Part shown: in pieces, positions 12,483 through 27,600 of the stretch
Position numbering within the stretch: position 1 is the first letter of the stretch
Layout: every line of letters starts with the position of its first letter
NCBI GenBank assembly: GCA_035235625.1
Contig: CP141141.1
Location: 11,529,968-11,593,967 of the forward strand
Direction of reading: 5' to 3'
Length of the DNA stretch: 64,000 bases
Origin: Saururus chinensis
Taxonomy: Eukaryota; Streptophyta; Magnoliopsida; Piperales; Saururaceae
Position numbers and translations under genes: made by a program
Notes under the pieces: model-generated
What the model saw: the letters and a program-made list of their open reading frames with translations, nothing else
What the model was told of the DNA's origin: nothing
Databases searched by the model: none

Positions 12483-12589
12483 CCGATAAGATGACCTTCT
12501 CGATTTGGGACCCACAAAATTTTAGCCATTTGGGCAGATGGGTCCATTCCATCCAACCTGTGACTTTATATTATTGTATATGTCTTTTT

Positions 12590-13165
12590 AGGGACTATTT
12601 GGATGTTTAAATTTTTATAAAAAGAAGTAGAATTTCTTTGAATTAATTTTAAAAATTTACCGCCAAAAGTGAATTATGGTTGGTAATGAAATTTTTTTAG
12701 AATAGATTTAGATATTACGTTAAACCTAATTTTAAATCTTCAAATTAATATAACTCTCTCTCTCATAAACTCAGATGTGTACATTCTTAGTATTATTACA
12801 TTTTTAAATTCGAGCTCTATCAAATAAAATCCCATAATGATAGGTAATTTTGAAATTTCAAAGCAGACCCTACGTATATGGTACATTTCTCGAGGCTTAA
12901 ATTGATATAAGATGTAACCATTAAAAAATAACATAATTTATAATTTTCAAAGGTTGACAGCTGGAATTGATAGAATCACCTCATGAAGTAAATTGGTGAT
13001 TCTGGCTTATTTAGACTCAAAATGACTTTGAATCAACTTTGGGGTTATATTTTTAATTTCGCCCACCTTCAACACACAAACATAATTCTGATAATTCAAG
13101 TCAAAATTGAGGCAAAATTAACAAAATCTTATACAAATTCAATACACAAACAACTATTTAAAATC
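12590..13165. mobile_element. Dispersed repeat, family Q, copy 1
   Basis: About 570 bp begins GGGACTATTTGGATG and ends near ACACAAACAACT. It is clearly related over its whole length to 14690-15205 (shared blocks GAATTAATTTTAAAAATT, ATATAACTCTCTCTCTC, TTTTTAAATTCGAGCT, TAATTTTGAA.TTTCAAAG). The terminal GTTTGG / CAAACAAC pairing suggests a non-autonomous DNA transposon (hAT or Harbinger type). No coding is seen. Confidence 0.6.
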
Positions 13166-14299
13166 TCACTCTATAACTCTATCTATTATTTTTGCCATTG
13201 ATTTATGGGGCCCACCAAACATATGAAATTTTAAAGTGAGATTTTCATTATATTTTCTAAAGGATAAGATTTGAAAATTCAACATGCTAGATGATTAGGG
13301 CCCACATATTAAATGGGTTAGACTCCCCATCGAGAAGATATTCTTTCCATCCTCTTGTCCCCATGGTGGGCCAGGATAGACAAGTGGGAAACCATACAGG
13401 GACGAAAATGCCTACGATGACTTGTACTCGACAATGCTTGCCAAATCCAAGCTAGGTTGATGTCACAGACTCACATGTGAGTTCCACAGAATGTGGTTCA
13501 CGTACGATGAAGCATTCGAGTGGTTGCAGCATTACTCTATGGGGACCACATACGGATCTCATCCTGACCTATATAAAAACGGATCTCTTCCCATTACAAA
13601 TTAAAAAAAAAACTAATGTACATTCATTGATAAATGTCTCAAAGCACCATCTGTTCGCTCCTAGTTAAGTAAAAACAAGTTGAAGAAGCCAACAAGATAA
13701 GCTAAAATGGCAAATTTATACGTGTCACCTTTAGCTTCATAAAAATGGGGCAATTATATGTTCTGTTTGGCACAGACTGCTTGAAGTTGACAAGTCATCA
13801 GCTTGAGATTCTTGTAGAATTTTTGGACAATCAAGTAATCAAATTGACAAGTTTGACATTACATGACAAAGAGAGTAAAATATCTAAGAAAAAACGACTG
13901 CCAAGAACTATATATCCAATAATAAGGTGAACAAATGCTTGTAAAGTTATTAAAATGTGTGGGAGAAACTTAAAAAACAGAAGAGCTTTACATTTTCTAG
14001 TTTTGAAAAGCTATAACAAATTGCAATAAATATTGAGAAATTTGTGTACGTCCAAATGTCCAAGGGAACAACACTAAACGATAGTTCCATCAATTAAAAA
14101 ACTAACTAGAAATTTGTATGACGTTAAATAAGTTTGGAATGTTCACTAATCTGGCCCCCAATTGTGTAATCAACTTGTATTCGTGTTTAATAATTCTCGA
14201 ACGGATATATCCATGTGACGTTATCTGCACTGGTATGTAACTGCGGTAAGTTCAAATTCACTGGACAAGATTAAGTCATTCTATTTCTTGGACGAGTGG
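13166..14299. other. AT-rich intergenic DNA
   Basis: I see no gene, RNA gene or clear repeat boundary here. Short reading frames (such as 13477-13668 and 13745-13930) lack recognisable protein features and sit in AT-rich sequence. Confidence 0.5.
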
Positions 14300-14520
14300 T
14301 ATTACTATATGAGTAATATTATTGTGATGCAAAGATTCACACATTAAAATTTTATTTTATTATTCTCACATTATTGATAAATATGTTTTACAAAAATTAA
14401 ACTGTAAGAATGATAAAATAGAGTTTTAATGTGTAAATAAGGCCCACTTATCAATAATGTAAAATGATGAAATTGAGTTTTGCCGTGTGAATCTTCACAT
14501 CATTCAAATATTTTTCTTAA
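14300..14520. mobile_element. Small MITE with long terminal inverted repeats
   Basis: The left arm (GTGATGCAAAGATTCACAC, then an AT-rich stretch ending ATTATTGATAAA) is mirrored by the right arm, whose complement reads GATGTGAAGATTCACACGGC and ends in ATTATTGATAAG. The arms are about 75 bp each with a few mismatches. It is non-coding. Confidence 0.65.
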
Positions 14521-14689
14521 TATATACTAGTGATTATGGTCAAGTCCACGGAAAAAGACAATCAAGTTCTTAGATGAGTCATATAAATATATTTTTAAAA
14601 TGTAGAGCCTTATATCTTAAAGGTGCGGCTCAAGCTTGAAGAAACTTTAGCTTGAAGTTCAAGCTTATGTACTAAAGGGGGCGTTTAAG

Positions 14690-15205
14690 AACTGAATTAA
14701 TTTAGTGTTGAATTAATTTTAAAAATTCACCGCCGAATATGAATTATGTTTGATAATAGAATTTATTAGAATAAATTCAGATATCTTATCAAACCCAATT
14801 TTATAACTTTAAACTAATATAACTCTCTTTCTCGAACTTGGATATGCATATTTTTAGTACCATTACGTTTTTAAATTCGAGCTTTATCAAACAAGACCCC
14901 ACAGGGGTAAGTAATTTTGAATTTTCAAAGTAGGCCCTACTTATATAACACATTTCTCAAGGCTCAGATTGATATAAGAGATAACTTTATAATTTTTAAA
15001 ACGAAGAGTAGGAGACTGAATCGACATGAGGTGATTCAGTGATTTAGGCCGATTTAAGCGTAAAATGGCCTGAATCAACTTCAGGGTTGAATTTTTAATT
15101 TTGCGCAGCTTCTACATACAAACAAGATTTTAATAATTCAAGTCTAAATTGAGGCTGAATCAATTGAATCTTCCAAAAATTTAATGCCCAAACAACCCCT
15201 TAAAT
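14690..15205. mobile_element. Dispersed repeat, family Q, copy 2
   Basis: This is the second copy of the element at 12590-13165, in the same orientation and about 1.5 kb further on. It begins GGGGGCGTTTAAGAAC and ends CCCAAACAACCCC, so the two ends are roughly complementary. Divergence from copy 1 is substantial (many substitutions and short indels), so this is an old pair. Confidence 0.6.
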
Positions 15206-17340
15206 GGTCCTTATGTATATGTGCCAAGTGCATTTTTGTGCACACATGCTTAGACAGACATCTTAGAGCGAGTCATCTTATTGTATAGTGCTCGAATATA
15301 GGGAGCAGTGTGTTTTATATAACCCACCGATCTAACGGCTATATAAGCATTGTAGCATGTACAAAAATATGTGACATTGCCCATTTTAACTTTTTTGCTT
15401 ATAGTAAAAGAGTGAAGCTAGTGGTGAGCTATTGTTGAATTGACCCTACAAGCTTATGCAATGAATATCTTTTTTTCTTAGGTAAAGCAAAATGAAATAG
15501 AGGAAAAAGGTCTATACAGGGGTGGCAACTAACCAGGCCCTTGACCCTATAATGCTAGTGACTAGGTAAAAAATAAAATAAAATAAAATAAATTATGTTT
15601 GTATTTTTTAAATTTATATTAATTTAATTTTTAAAGTATCACTATAGTATGAGTATATCTGAGTTAATAAATTAGACCCACTTACCTATTTATCATTTGT
15701 AATTTATCTTTGACACTTAAAAAAAAATATTTTATTTATTTAAGAAATTAAAAGTTCTAAAAAATCTTCTATTAACTCCTCTTCTAACTTTGGAGTATGT
15801 TCTTAGTCTTTTGCATCAAGCCTATCCTTCAAGTAGCGTAACACTTCACTATCGTTGGATCTAGTAGGCTCCTTTTGTCTAGTACTTTGTTATACATTAG
15901 AGGTATTAATACAACACATGCTAAGGCAACAAGTACAAGATAACTTTTTTTATGTGTGTTGCCACTGAATTAAAACATCAAATTTATTTAATTATTTTTT
16001 ATTAAATAATTAATAAATATAATTTTAATCATTAGTAGAACTACTAAGTATTTTTATTTCTACTAAGTAGTAACCAAGGAGATCATTTCTATCCAAAGAA
16101 GGACTCAAGTAATCTTTCTACTACCATATGTATATTCATATATGATACTTTTAATATCCCCACTGAAATTGTTATAAGTTATATTCATATATACGATATA
16201 TATTATTTATTAATATTTGTGCACTAGTTAACATGATCATATGATCCATTATTACATGACCTAAACAAAAAAACATAAAAAATTTAGACCAATATTTATT
16301 ATATTTTGCTTCAATTGACCTTATAATTGCATTAAATATATGATTATTTAAATATTTAACAAACATAAAAGTAATTTTATAATATAAATTAAGAACTAAA
16401 GAAATAAGATAAGAAATACCATATATATTTTTTCTTTTTCTTTTTATAACTATATTATCTCCCCCCTAAATATACAAGAAAATCATGGACGAACACATGC
16501 AGCAACCTCTAGGCCCATAATAAAAAGACCTGTACATGTTCATCATTAATGGGTGATCAGCAGGATTTTTTCTTACCATAAGCTTACCTAAGAATTTATC
16601 TAGTAATGGAGGTACTTTAGCCACACACGGGAAGAAGAAAAGTTAATGGAACTAAGAGGAATGCTACTGACTTACTGTCGCAGTTTTGAGACTACGCCAG
16701 CCAAGCTGGAGCCGAGTTCGTTCTTTTAAGTCAGCGATGGCTCCACATCAGCACTTGACGGCGTCAAAGGAGAGGGAAGCGGCGGAATCCGGTGAAGAAT
16801 ATCCCACCGACAGATGCTCCGTACTGTTTGACAATGGCGTCATGGGTCGCTGCGCAGAAGCTTCCCATTGAGAGGGGAGGGTGGGCCTTATCATTTATTT
16901 AATAGATCCCGAGAGTGAAAGCTACAGGCGATGGACTTTTCCAAGAGCTTGGCTCATCTATTTCTATGGCGGTTCTGATATAACGACGAGAGGCGACTTT
17001 TCCCGGAAAGTTTTGAGGGTAAGGTTTGGCGGATTCCCAGAAGCAAATGGCTTTTCAGCGTAAATCTGAAGAGGAAGATCTGAATACTGAGCTGCCCACA
17101 TAACAAATACATAGCAAACTGTTCTACAAGAAGGAACTTTCACTGAATGCGGGTTTCACCGACCTCATGGTTTCTGGGGATTCAGATATCGCTGAGTTGT
17201 GACCGGACTTTGACGGGAGGCAAAATGACCATCTCTGGCAACCTCACTGCCATGGATTCTCTGTAAGTTTCCGGTGAACTTCTTCTTAATTTCGTTTCAT
17301 TATCTTCTTTCATCTACTTCAAATGTTGCCTGATTTCTAG
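15206..17340. other. AT-rich intergenic DNA and upstream region of the U-box kinase
   Basis: The stretch includes a short (AAAAT)n run near 15568-15592 and very AT-rich sequence to 16450. From about 16640 to 17262 the GC content rises, and a good donor GTAAGT follows at 17263 with a possible acceptor at 17340. This could be a 5' UTR exon and leader intron of the U-box kinase gene. The reading frames at 16686-17063 do not join the downstream coding exon in frame. Confidence 0.4.
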
Positions 17341-18869
17341 TTCTCCACTAAGCTCAGGTATTGTGCTCGCAACTTTTACTGGAATACCATTTAGGCAACA
17401 AGTTGTTCAAATAAGAGTTTCCATGCAAGGCTTGCTCGTCTTCTCTACATATAGTCATTCGTGGCTTTGGTGAGCTCGCTGCCGGTTCTTCAGTTCGACA
17501 GCTGTGGAGATAGACACCAGGCGTTCCAGGCGGTGAGGTCGGTGATGTCGGCTGGCAGCAGCGTCCGACGGGAGATCCACGAGGAGTCGCCGTCCATGTT
17601 GACTCCGTCTGATGCCGAGGCCGTGGTTGAGGAGAGGGTGTTTGTGGCAGTAGGGAAGGAGACGAAGGAAAGCAGGGCGACGGTGGCCTGGGCCGTGAGG
17701 AACGGCGGCCGGAGGAAGATCGGAATCCTCCACGTCCACCAGCCGTCACAGATGATCCCCACGCGTAAGTTAACATTAACCCTTGTCCAGCTCAGTCCCC
17801 GCATTCGGTTAAACTTGCAGAATTTTATCTTTCATTGCTAGTAATCTGCTGGGGGCGAGAGTAAACAATATTTTTCTTACAAAATTACACTGAGAATAAG
17901 TTAAGGATGAGAAATCTCTTAACCCTATTTTAGCCACCGGGGGTGGACTCAATTACACTTGAGAAAATAAATACTGAAGTACTGTACATTAAATTTGTTC
18001 ATGCCAGCATTCCATTTTACTCTCCCATATTCCAAAATTATACCTTACAAAAGAAAAAAAAAAGAAGCAAATAGGTAATTAAAGTTCATTTTTTTGTAAA
18101 AAGACTTCTTACTTTCTTCATTCATTGTATGGGGACTTCATATTCAAAGTTTTATTCATCAAAATTTGATTTAATTTTTCTATTTGTTGTTTTTTTTTTT
18201 CATTTTGTTCAGCAATGGGGAGATTTCTAGCCCACAAGCTGACGCCTAACCAAGTGGAGACATACAGGGAACAAGAAAGGAAGAAGATGCATGAAATCCT
18301 CGATCAGTACCGCCAAATTTGTGCCAAGGGTGGGGTATGTACTCTCCTTATTTATCCTTTATCTTGACATTATAAGGTTGTACCAGAGGAACATCTCACT
18401 AAGTATAAAAAAAAAAAATTTCCATCTATCCCACATTAAGTATCCAATTTAATTTTTTAATTATTTCAAGATAAATTAATTTTAATTTATATTGAAAAAC
18501 TAAATAGGACACTTAATACAAGAATGAAAGAGTATTGCCATGACTGACTATTCTAATGCCCAAGGGTAACAAAGAATCAGGATATACATACTAATAAGAC
18601 TTTGAACCACTATGGAACAATATTAATTAACATCTTCATGATTTGTGGGGGTTATCTTAGGTTGAATCGGAGAACATCGTCATTGAGACGGAAGATATAG
18701 AAAGAGGAATTCTAGAACTGGTGGTTCTACATGGAGTTACCATGCTTGTGATGGGAGCATCAGCTGATAAACACTACTCAAAGTAAGTTCTCTCTCAAAT
18801 TATAAGTATTCATTAATCATTGGAGCAATGTGATATTTACACTTTTTTTTACCATAGATATCTACGCCA

Positions 18870-19012
18870 TTTGATTTTACCACTTCTTGCACCACCTTTG
18901 AGATGGTGAATCATAATTCGCTCTCCACAGCATAGAGATGATATGGAGAGCGAACAATAATTAGCTACATCAATGGTGGTGAAGTGGCCAAATATGGTGG
19001 TGTAAAATCAAT
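18870..19012. mobile_element. MITE-like inverted repeat in U-box gene intron 3
   Basis: The left arm GATTTTACCACTTC..GCACCACC is mirrored by TGGTGGTGAAG... and GGTGGTGTAAAATCA on the right. The inner arms TTCGCTCTCCA and TGGAGAGCGAA also pair. It lies between exons 3 and 4 and is non-coding. Confidence 0.6.
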
Positions 19013-20929
19013 TTTCTTCTCACTCTCCCCCATGTATGTATATGACAGGAATAAGATGAATTAATCCAAAAAGGAAGGTCTCAATATTTTGGGATTTCCT
19101 CACTTAGAATTATTGGAATTATTGATATGAATAGTGATATTCTCACAACAAAAATATCCACAAAAATTACACAAGAGTTTTAATTAGACTTAATAAATGG
19201 GCCCTACACAAAGTTTATGTAGGCTCACTTATCTACACCAATTGTAACTCATGTGTGAGTTTTTGATACTTACTTTTGGTGTGAAAATATTATTTTCCTT
19301 TTGACATAGTGCGTTGGCGCACCATATCAGAAGCACCATACCCTAGGCCGTTGTTGCTTGGAAATTGAGGACATGATTGAGTTTGTCAGGCAGTCCGATC
19401 TGACACGTCCCTAGCTATGACCAATCTTTCATCTCGCCATTTGAGGGCATTCATAGTTATAACATGCTAAGCAAAAAAAATTTTATGCTCTTTGACAATG
19501 ATCATCCTAATATAAGCTGTAATTAGGAGGTAAATATTTAAGATCGGCAGCACACACATTGGCTCACTTTAACATCAAGTTACTTACCTTAATGTGTGTT
19601 AGAGTGTGCGCTATTGATCTTATAGATGAAGAGCTCAAATGCATAGCTTACACTAGGTTCATTATTAGTGAAGCACGCCAATGTCTCATCTTTTTCATTC
19701 TTTCCCTTTTCCACGGGACCTTGGCGTGCTACATCTTATGAACAACCTCAAAATAGTGACACCTGAGGTAACTCACAAATTGGGTTGGGAGTCAATCCTA
19801 GCTTCAATTTCAAGCACTAGCGCTCGAGAAGGCGTCAGGGGACATCAGGACTCTGGTAACAAATGAACTGAACACAAAGACTTTTCTTTCTATTGTTTTC
19901 AAGATGACGACTTTTCTATATAGTAGGAAAATTTATGTTTGTAATGAAATCCATGCGTGTTCAATTAATTTAATGAAGTCCGGACTTACCTACTCAATTC
20001 TTCATCTGGTCTCAAATGGTTGCAAGAAATCCCTTTTCTGCTATCTAGCTGGAAATTATAATTGTTTGTTAGTTCTTTGATCTTTTTTTTTTAGTCTTAA
20101 GTGCATAAACTTATGATTCTTAATGCAAGGGGTTTCTAATGTCCTCACATTTGATAAGAAAAAATAATTTATCCAGAAAATTTGACAATTCATTCAACTA
20201 TCCGCTAGCTCACGCTTGTGCCGAAGACCGTTCCACACTTGCCCAATAGGCACTGGGTCAACGGTGTGAAAAATTTATTGGGTACTCCAAGAGTATCACA
20301 TGGAATTTATGGTCACTTTATCAGAGCTATCAATTATTAAAATCAATGACGCACACTCTTACAAATGTTAGTAGTGGGTACTTTTCTTACTTGCACTAAC
20401 GCATGCGTTGTTGTTGATCTTAAATATCAATGACTCCTATAAAGTGGGAGTGACTCCAAGAGTACTAAGTAATTAATTTATTGTATGAACTTGGGCTTGG
20501 GCATAGACATGGACCCTTATTAATTGTTTGTATTTTAAAGCAAAAATATATTAAAGTTAGTTTATACTAAAATTTTAAAATTAAAATAAGTATGAAATAT
20601 TTTAATTAATTAATTTTCTAATATAGACAATTAATATGAGTCTAATACAATATATATAATTTGCAAAAGCATGAAAATTATCTTGGTTATATTTTAGACA
20701 TTTAAACTTATAATTGCAGAAAAATGATAAAGCCCAAGTCAAAGAAAGCAGCTACCGTGAGCAAAGAAGCGCCTCTTACGTGCACTATATGGTTTATTTG
20801 TGATGGCAAACATGTCTGCACCAGGTATTAAAGAAGATTATCGCTTGTTTCTTGGTATTTAATGAGTCAAGTTGGGGCAATTGACTTCGTAAAACAAAGC
20901 TTTAGAAGTTTTATTTAAATTAAACATTC

Positions 20930-21232
20930 CCTCTGTCCCCATATTAATAACTTCATTTGAAAAAAAATATTATCCTATATTAATATCTCTATTTGCCTCA
21001 ATTTAAATAGCTATTACTTAAAAAACATAATCCTTCTATCTTAAATTAATAACTCTATTTAATAAAAAATTTATTTTATATTAATAACTTTATTTTGTTT
21101 AATTTAAATGACCGAGTACTTAAAGAAGAATATTATAAGCTTATTTTTCTTTTTCTTAGGTATGAGTTTTACTATTTAATAAAAATTATTATTTTTTAAA
21201 TATAACTATTAATAGGGGACGAAAGGAGTATC
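20930..21232. mobile_element. Stowaway-like MITE in U-box gene intron 4
   Basis: CCCTCTGTCCCCATATTAATA at the left and GGGGACGAAAGGAGTA at the right are degenerate forms of the Stowaway ends. Repeated internal blocks (TTAATAACTCTATTT) and a further half-copy to about 21330 suggest two overlapping insertions. Exon 5 starts at 21485. Confidence 0.5.
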
Positions 21233-21980
21233 TCATAAACTTGTTTTACTTCCTTTTAGCTACATAGGTTCTACTATTTAATAAAAATTATTATTTTTTA
21301 AAATAGAGCTATTAATATGTGATAGAAGGAATATAACATAATACAAGCAAACTTCAAAGTCCAATTTGAATCACCTTAATTAATAAGCTAGGATGATCAT
21401 GGAATGCTCTTGAAGTGATTATATCCAAACTATTGTTCATGGTTAACCATATATTTGCGTTTATATATCTGCGCTTATATGCAGGGAAGCCAGCTTAAAT
21501 GGCACAGGGGTCTATGTGACTCCCCCATCACCAGTGACCCCAACAAGCTCTCCCATTTTCTCTCCTATCTTACCCAGGTCCAAAACAGTAGGCCCCACCT
21601 ACCAGCTGATGCAATCTCCTAATCCTTCTCCCGATCTTCTATTCCGGTCGACTTCAGAGACCTGCAGGAGCAGGAACATTTCAGGAGGTCGAGCCCTGGA
21701 GAGTACTGGAAGAAGTTCACCTTACTCGGCCGGTCGTTTTGATGAAATCGACCCCATCTTATCACCCGGCTCTTCACGGAGTTCAGCAGGCTCTACTCTT
21801 GCTGCCACCGATGAGACCGCTAGCACTTCAAGCGCAGTAAACGGAAGGGAATTGCCGAGGCAAGTAAATGAGACTGCAGACGGCTTTGAGTCATCTCCTC
21901 CGCCTTGTCAAACGGTACGTGGTAATAACAACACAAACAAAGCTCTCTGGGACATTACATTAAGATTAAGATTAGAAAAT

Positions 21981-22177
21981 GCCTCCGTCCCACATTAAGT
22001 GCCCTTTTTGTCAATTTATTTAAAAAAAAATGATTCTAGCTATTGCCTCCCGATAAAGACTCGATACACTTATTACTCACTTCTCATTTAACATTCTTAG
22101 GGGTACTAAGTCTTTGCTAGGGAGGAAATAGAATCATTCTTTATAAAATAGACGCTTAATGTGGGACGGATAGTGTA
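21981..22177. mobile_element. Stowaway-like MITE directly after U-box gene exon 5
   Basis: CCTCCGTCCCACATTAAG at the left pairs with CTTAATGTGGGACGGA at the right; inner arms AAAATGATTCTA and GAATCATTCTTT also pair. The element begins about 65 bp after the exon 5 donor at 21915. The well-preserved ends suggest a young copy. A short TA repeat follows at 22195-22215. Confidence 0.7.
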
Positions 22178-22607
22178 TTGTGGGACGGATAGTGTATATA
22201 TATATATATATATAATACATGACTAGCACACAACCACCTAACCATTGGAGAGCGGGTTCGTAGTCTTTCAGGCAATAAGATCAATGAATACACATGAATG
22301 GGAGCAGAGATGATGAATATGGTGAAGCTAATTGGATTTCACATTTTGCATAGGAGTTTGAGACAGTGGACGATCACTTGTTCGAACAAATGCAGCAATA
22401 CATGCTGGATGCTGAGAACTGTAGACGAGCTGCATATGAAGAATCAGTCAAGCGCAGTGCCGCCGAAAAGCGGGCCCACGACAACATGCGCAAGGTGGTT
22501 GTTCATACCAATACTCGCTTTGTCCGTTATTAATTGTCTACATTAAAACCATTCCGTGCCCCACATTAATAATGACTATTTTAGCATCTTATATATAGAA
22601 GTGTTTT

Positions 22608-22821
22608 TTAATGCTCCGTTCTGACAGTGAGCCAAGCGTATAGAGCGCTTGGGAAGCGTTCATATTTGAAATCGACAGCACACACGCTAGCGTATATTAG
22701 TGTAAGTAGTTTTATGCTAACATGCGCTAACGTATGAGCCATTGATCTCAAAGATGAATGCTTCCTGAGGGTTCCTTATGTTTGGCACATGTTGAAGAGG
22801 GAACATAAAAAATGTTTCCCT
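22608..22821. mobile_element. Palindromic MITE, family P, copy 2
   Basis: It is related throughout to 12283-12482: GTTCTGACAGTGAGCCAAGCG, GCTTGGGAAGCGTT, the CTAACATGCGCTA core, and the mirrored right half ending AACATAAAAAATGTTT. It lies in intron 6, about 110 bp downstream of exon 6. Confidence 0.65.
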
Positions 22822-23030
22822 TATATACTTCACCTGTGTTACACATAAGGGTAATCAATGTTGTAGTGTGTAAACCGCATTGTAAATGGAGAAAAATCCC
22901 AAAGGCTGATAGATTAAAACATTAGTATGATATGCTTATCATAATAACACTTTAAAATTGTACATATAGATGGTCACAATTTTTTATCACAAATCATGGT
23001 GAAAAAAAATTACACTTATAATATGAGCTC

Positions 23031-24640
<1,610 letters not shown>

Positions 24641-27600
24641 ATTATAAACCCCATAAAAATATATTTTCTATAATTATAAACAAAACACTAAAGTTATGTA
24701 TGGATTTAATTATTCCATCATAGCCTGTACATAAATTATTCAACGATTAAAATATCTTTGAATCTTCAACGATTAATGCGATGCTTATAATATCTTTGAA
24801 TCTTTGCTACAGGTTAAACAAGCAGAGGAAGCATACCAAAATGAGCTTAAACAAAGAAAGGAATTGGAGGAAATGTTGTCGCAGGAAACACTTAAACTTG
24901 AAAGCATGAGAACTCAACACAAGCAAGCCTTGGAAGAGCTTGAAAACTCCAGAGGTCGGCAAGCAGAACTCGAAAGGGGGGCCGCTCATTCCAGCCAAAC
25001 TATAAAGTGGTTGGAGGAGAGTCTATCTGTAGCAAGACAGAGCCTGTACAGTTTAAGAAGAGAGGTTGAAGTCTGCAAGAGGGAGAAGGAGGCCGCCCCG
25101 AGAGATGTAGACGACCTCCATAAGAGGATTGAGGATGCACATTCAACCTCATTGACAGACCCAGAAGTCTTCTCCCAGTTCTCTTACTTGGAGATTGAGA
25201 AAGCCACTCAAGGGCTTGATGTATCATTCAAGATTGGCGAAGGAGGGTATGGGAGTGTCTATAAAGGGCTGATAAGGCATACTCATGTGGCCATCAAGTT
25301 GTTGAACCCAGCAAGCAGCCAAGGCCAGTCTGAATTTCAGCGGGAGGTGAAGGCCTTTACATATATTTTTTTAAAGAATTTTTTATGTTCTTTCTTTTGT
25401 TTATGTTGTTTTGACATTCCGAAGAGGAGATGAAAGATCATACCAACTTCTATTTCATTCTCAATTTGAACCGCATTACAGATGGAGATTTTGACTCGGG
25501 TTCGGCACCCAAATCTGGTGACTCTAATCGGCACCTGCCCGGAGGCCAAAGCTCTTATCTACGAGTACCTTTACAATGGAAGTTTGGAGGACCGGCTCCT
25601 CTGCAAGCACAACTCTCCACCCGTCCCATGGCAGCTACGAATTCGCATCCTCTATGATGTTTGCACTGCCCTCATCTTCCTCCACTCCGTCCAGCCTCAC
25701 GGCATCGTCCATGGCGATCTCAAGCCAGCCAACATCCTCCTTGACACGAACTTCGTCGCAAAGCTCGGGGACTTCGGCATCTCACGGCTAATGCGTCGAG
25801 ATGCCAGCCAATCGGCCGGGGGCGCCAACACCACCAGATGTTGGAGGACCGAATGCCCAAGGGGCACAGTTCCATACATTGATCCGGAGTTCCTAGAGAG
25901 TGGGGTTCTAACGCCAAAATCAGACGTGTACTCTTTTGGGGTGGTAATTCTTAGGGTCCTCACTGGGCTTCCGGCCTTGGGCATCACCAAGCCAGTGAAG
26001 GAGGCAGTTGGGGGTGGGTGGCTTGACCAGATTTTGGATTGGACGGCCGGGGACTGGCCATTTGTTCTGGCACATAGGCTAATCTGCCTGGGGCTGAGGT
26101 GTTGCGAGAGGAACCGGAGGGAGAGGCCTGATCTTGAGTCAGATGTTTGGAGAGAGCTTGAACTGATGATGGGGACATCGGGATATGCTACACTGCACGG
26201 TATTGGTTCACGTGATGTGAATCCCTCTAACTTCATTTGTCCTCTATTTAAGGTACGCAAGAGTTTTTAGCCTAACTTAAGCTATGCATGGGTGCCTTTG
26301 TGCCTTTGATATTTAAAGTTGATCATGCATATACTAGTCCATACAAGTGATACTAAAGTTATCGATTTCGTAGATGAATGACTCCTACGCATAACTTAGG
26401 CTAGCTCATTGAAAGTGAAGAGCACAAAAGACGAAAGTGTTTTTCATGCTCCTCACTAGAAATAAGCCTACCACAAGTATTACCATGTGCGTTGTTAATT
26501 TTATTGATAAAGAGCTCCCATGTGCAATTTACGCTAGGCTCATTATCATTGGGGAATATAAATAGTACTTCCCCCATTGTGACCATACTCTAGGGAAGAG
26601 CCGGGTAATCTTTTTTATCCAGTTCCCAAGTTTCTTTTTCACCACTTCAATGTTGATGTGGTAGCCTCCTATTATTTGGTCACAAGGTATGATAAGGAGT
26701 CTAATCAGGTTAGATGAGTCCAACAAAAGAACATAGTGTTATTTTTCCTCCACAATGTCTTTCTACCCTCTATTATTTACTTCCCACATTAAATATTTTA
26801 AAATCTCTTACATCCACCCCACTTCTCCTTCTTAATTAAATAAATATATCCTACCCTCACTTCATCCTCCCCCTATGTCGGTGCCGGTGCCAACATGGCA
26901 TGGCACTAACATCGTCTTCAGAGTCCATTCCCTCCTCCTGTTATCAGAGGTGCAGTTCGCACTGTCTTCAGTGAATAGAGGAAGAAGGGAAAGAAGCTAA
27001 AGAGAGAGGGATACATAGAATAAGGGTGGTCACATGGGAGAAGATAACAATAAAAAAGAGGCAAATAATAAAAAATATTAGGGGGTAGACATTATTGGGA
27101 GGAAAATAGCAGTGTTCATAGGGAAAATGTATACACTTGTCTTGCTAATATGAAGCTAGGCTTGAGGGTGGGCCTCCATGTTCATAAATAACAATATTCA
27201 TAATTTATATATAGAAGCTGATATTCCTATTTCACTTTCTCTACACTAAAAGTTTACTCCAACATCTCATTGGATAGAAAATGTGAGTCACACTTCACAA
27301 CATTAATATTCACTTTTTACAGTCCAATTATAGTTGGAGTAGGTTTTTGTTGTAAAACAATGAAGTAGAAATATTATTTTCTTTTTTGGATTTGCTTTGA
27401 GCAATGTGTATCATCCTCAAGCCTTGCTGCCTAATTGTCTTCCTACAAGGAGTATAAAATAAATCGTAGTAATCAAGTTCCTATAAAAACACACCCAAGG
27501 AGGAGAGAGGGAAAATGATTTGTATACTCCTCTATCCTACTTATTATATTCCACATAAGTCCAACCATACATATGAAATGCTTGCCTTGATATGAATGCA

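Noticed and set aside
16686-17063. Two 60-aa frames upstream of the U-box kinase
   Set aside because: I tested joining the exon-like region ending at the 17263 donor to an acceptor before 17455; the phases do not fit, so these are more likely 5' UTR or chance.
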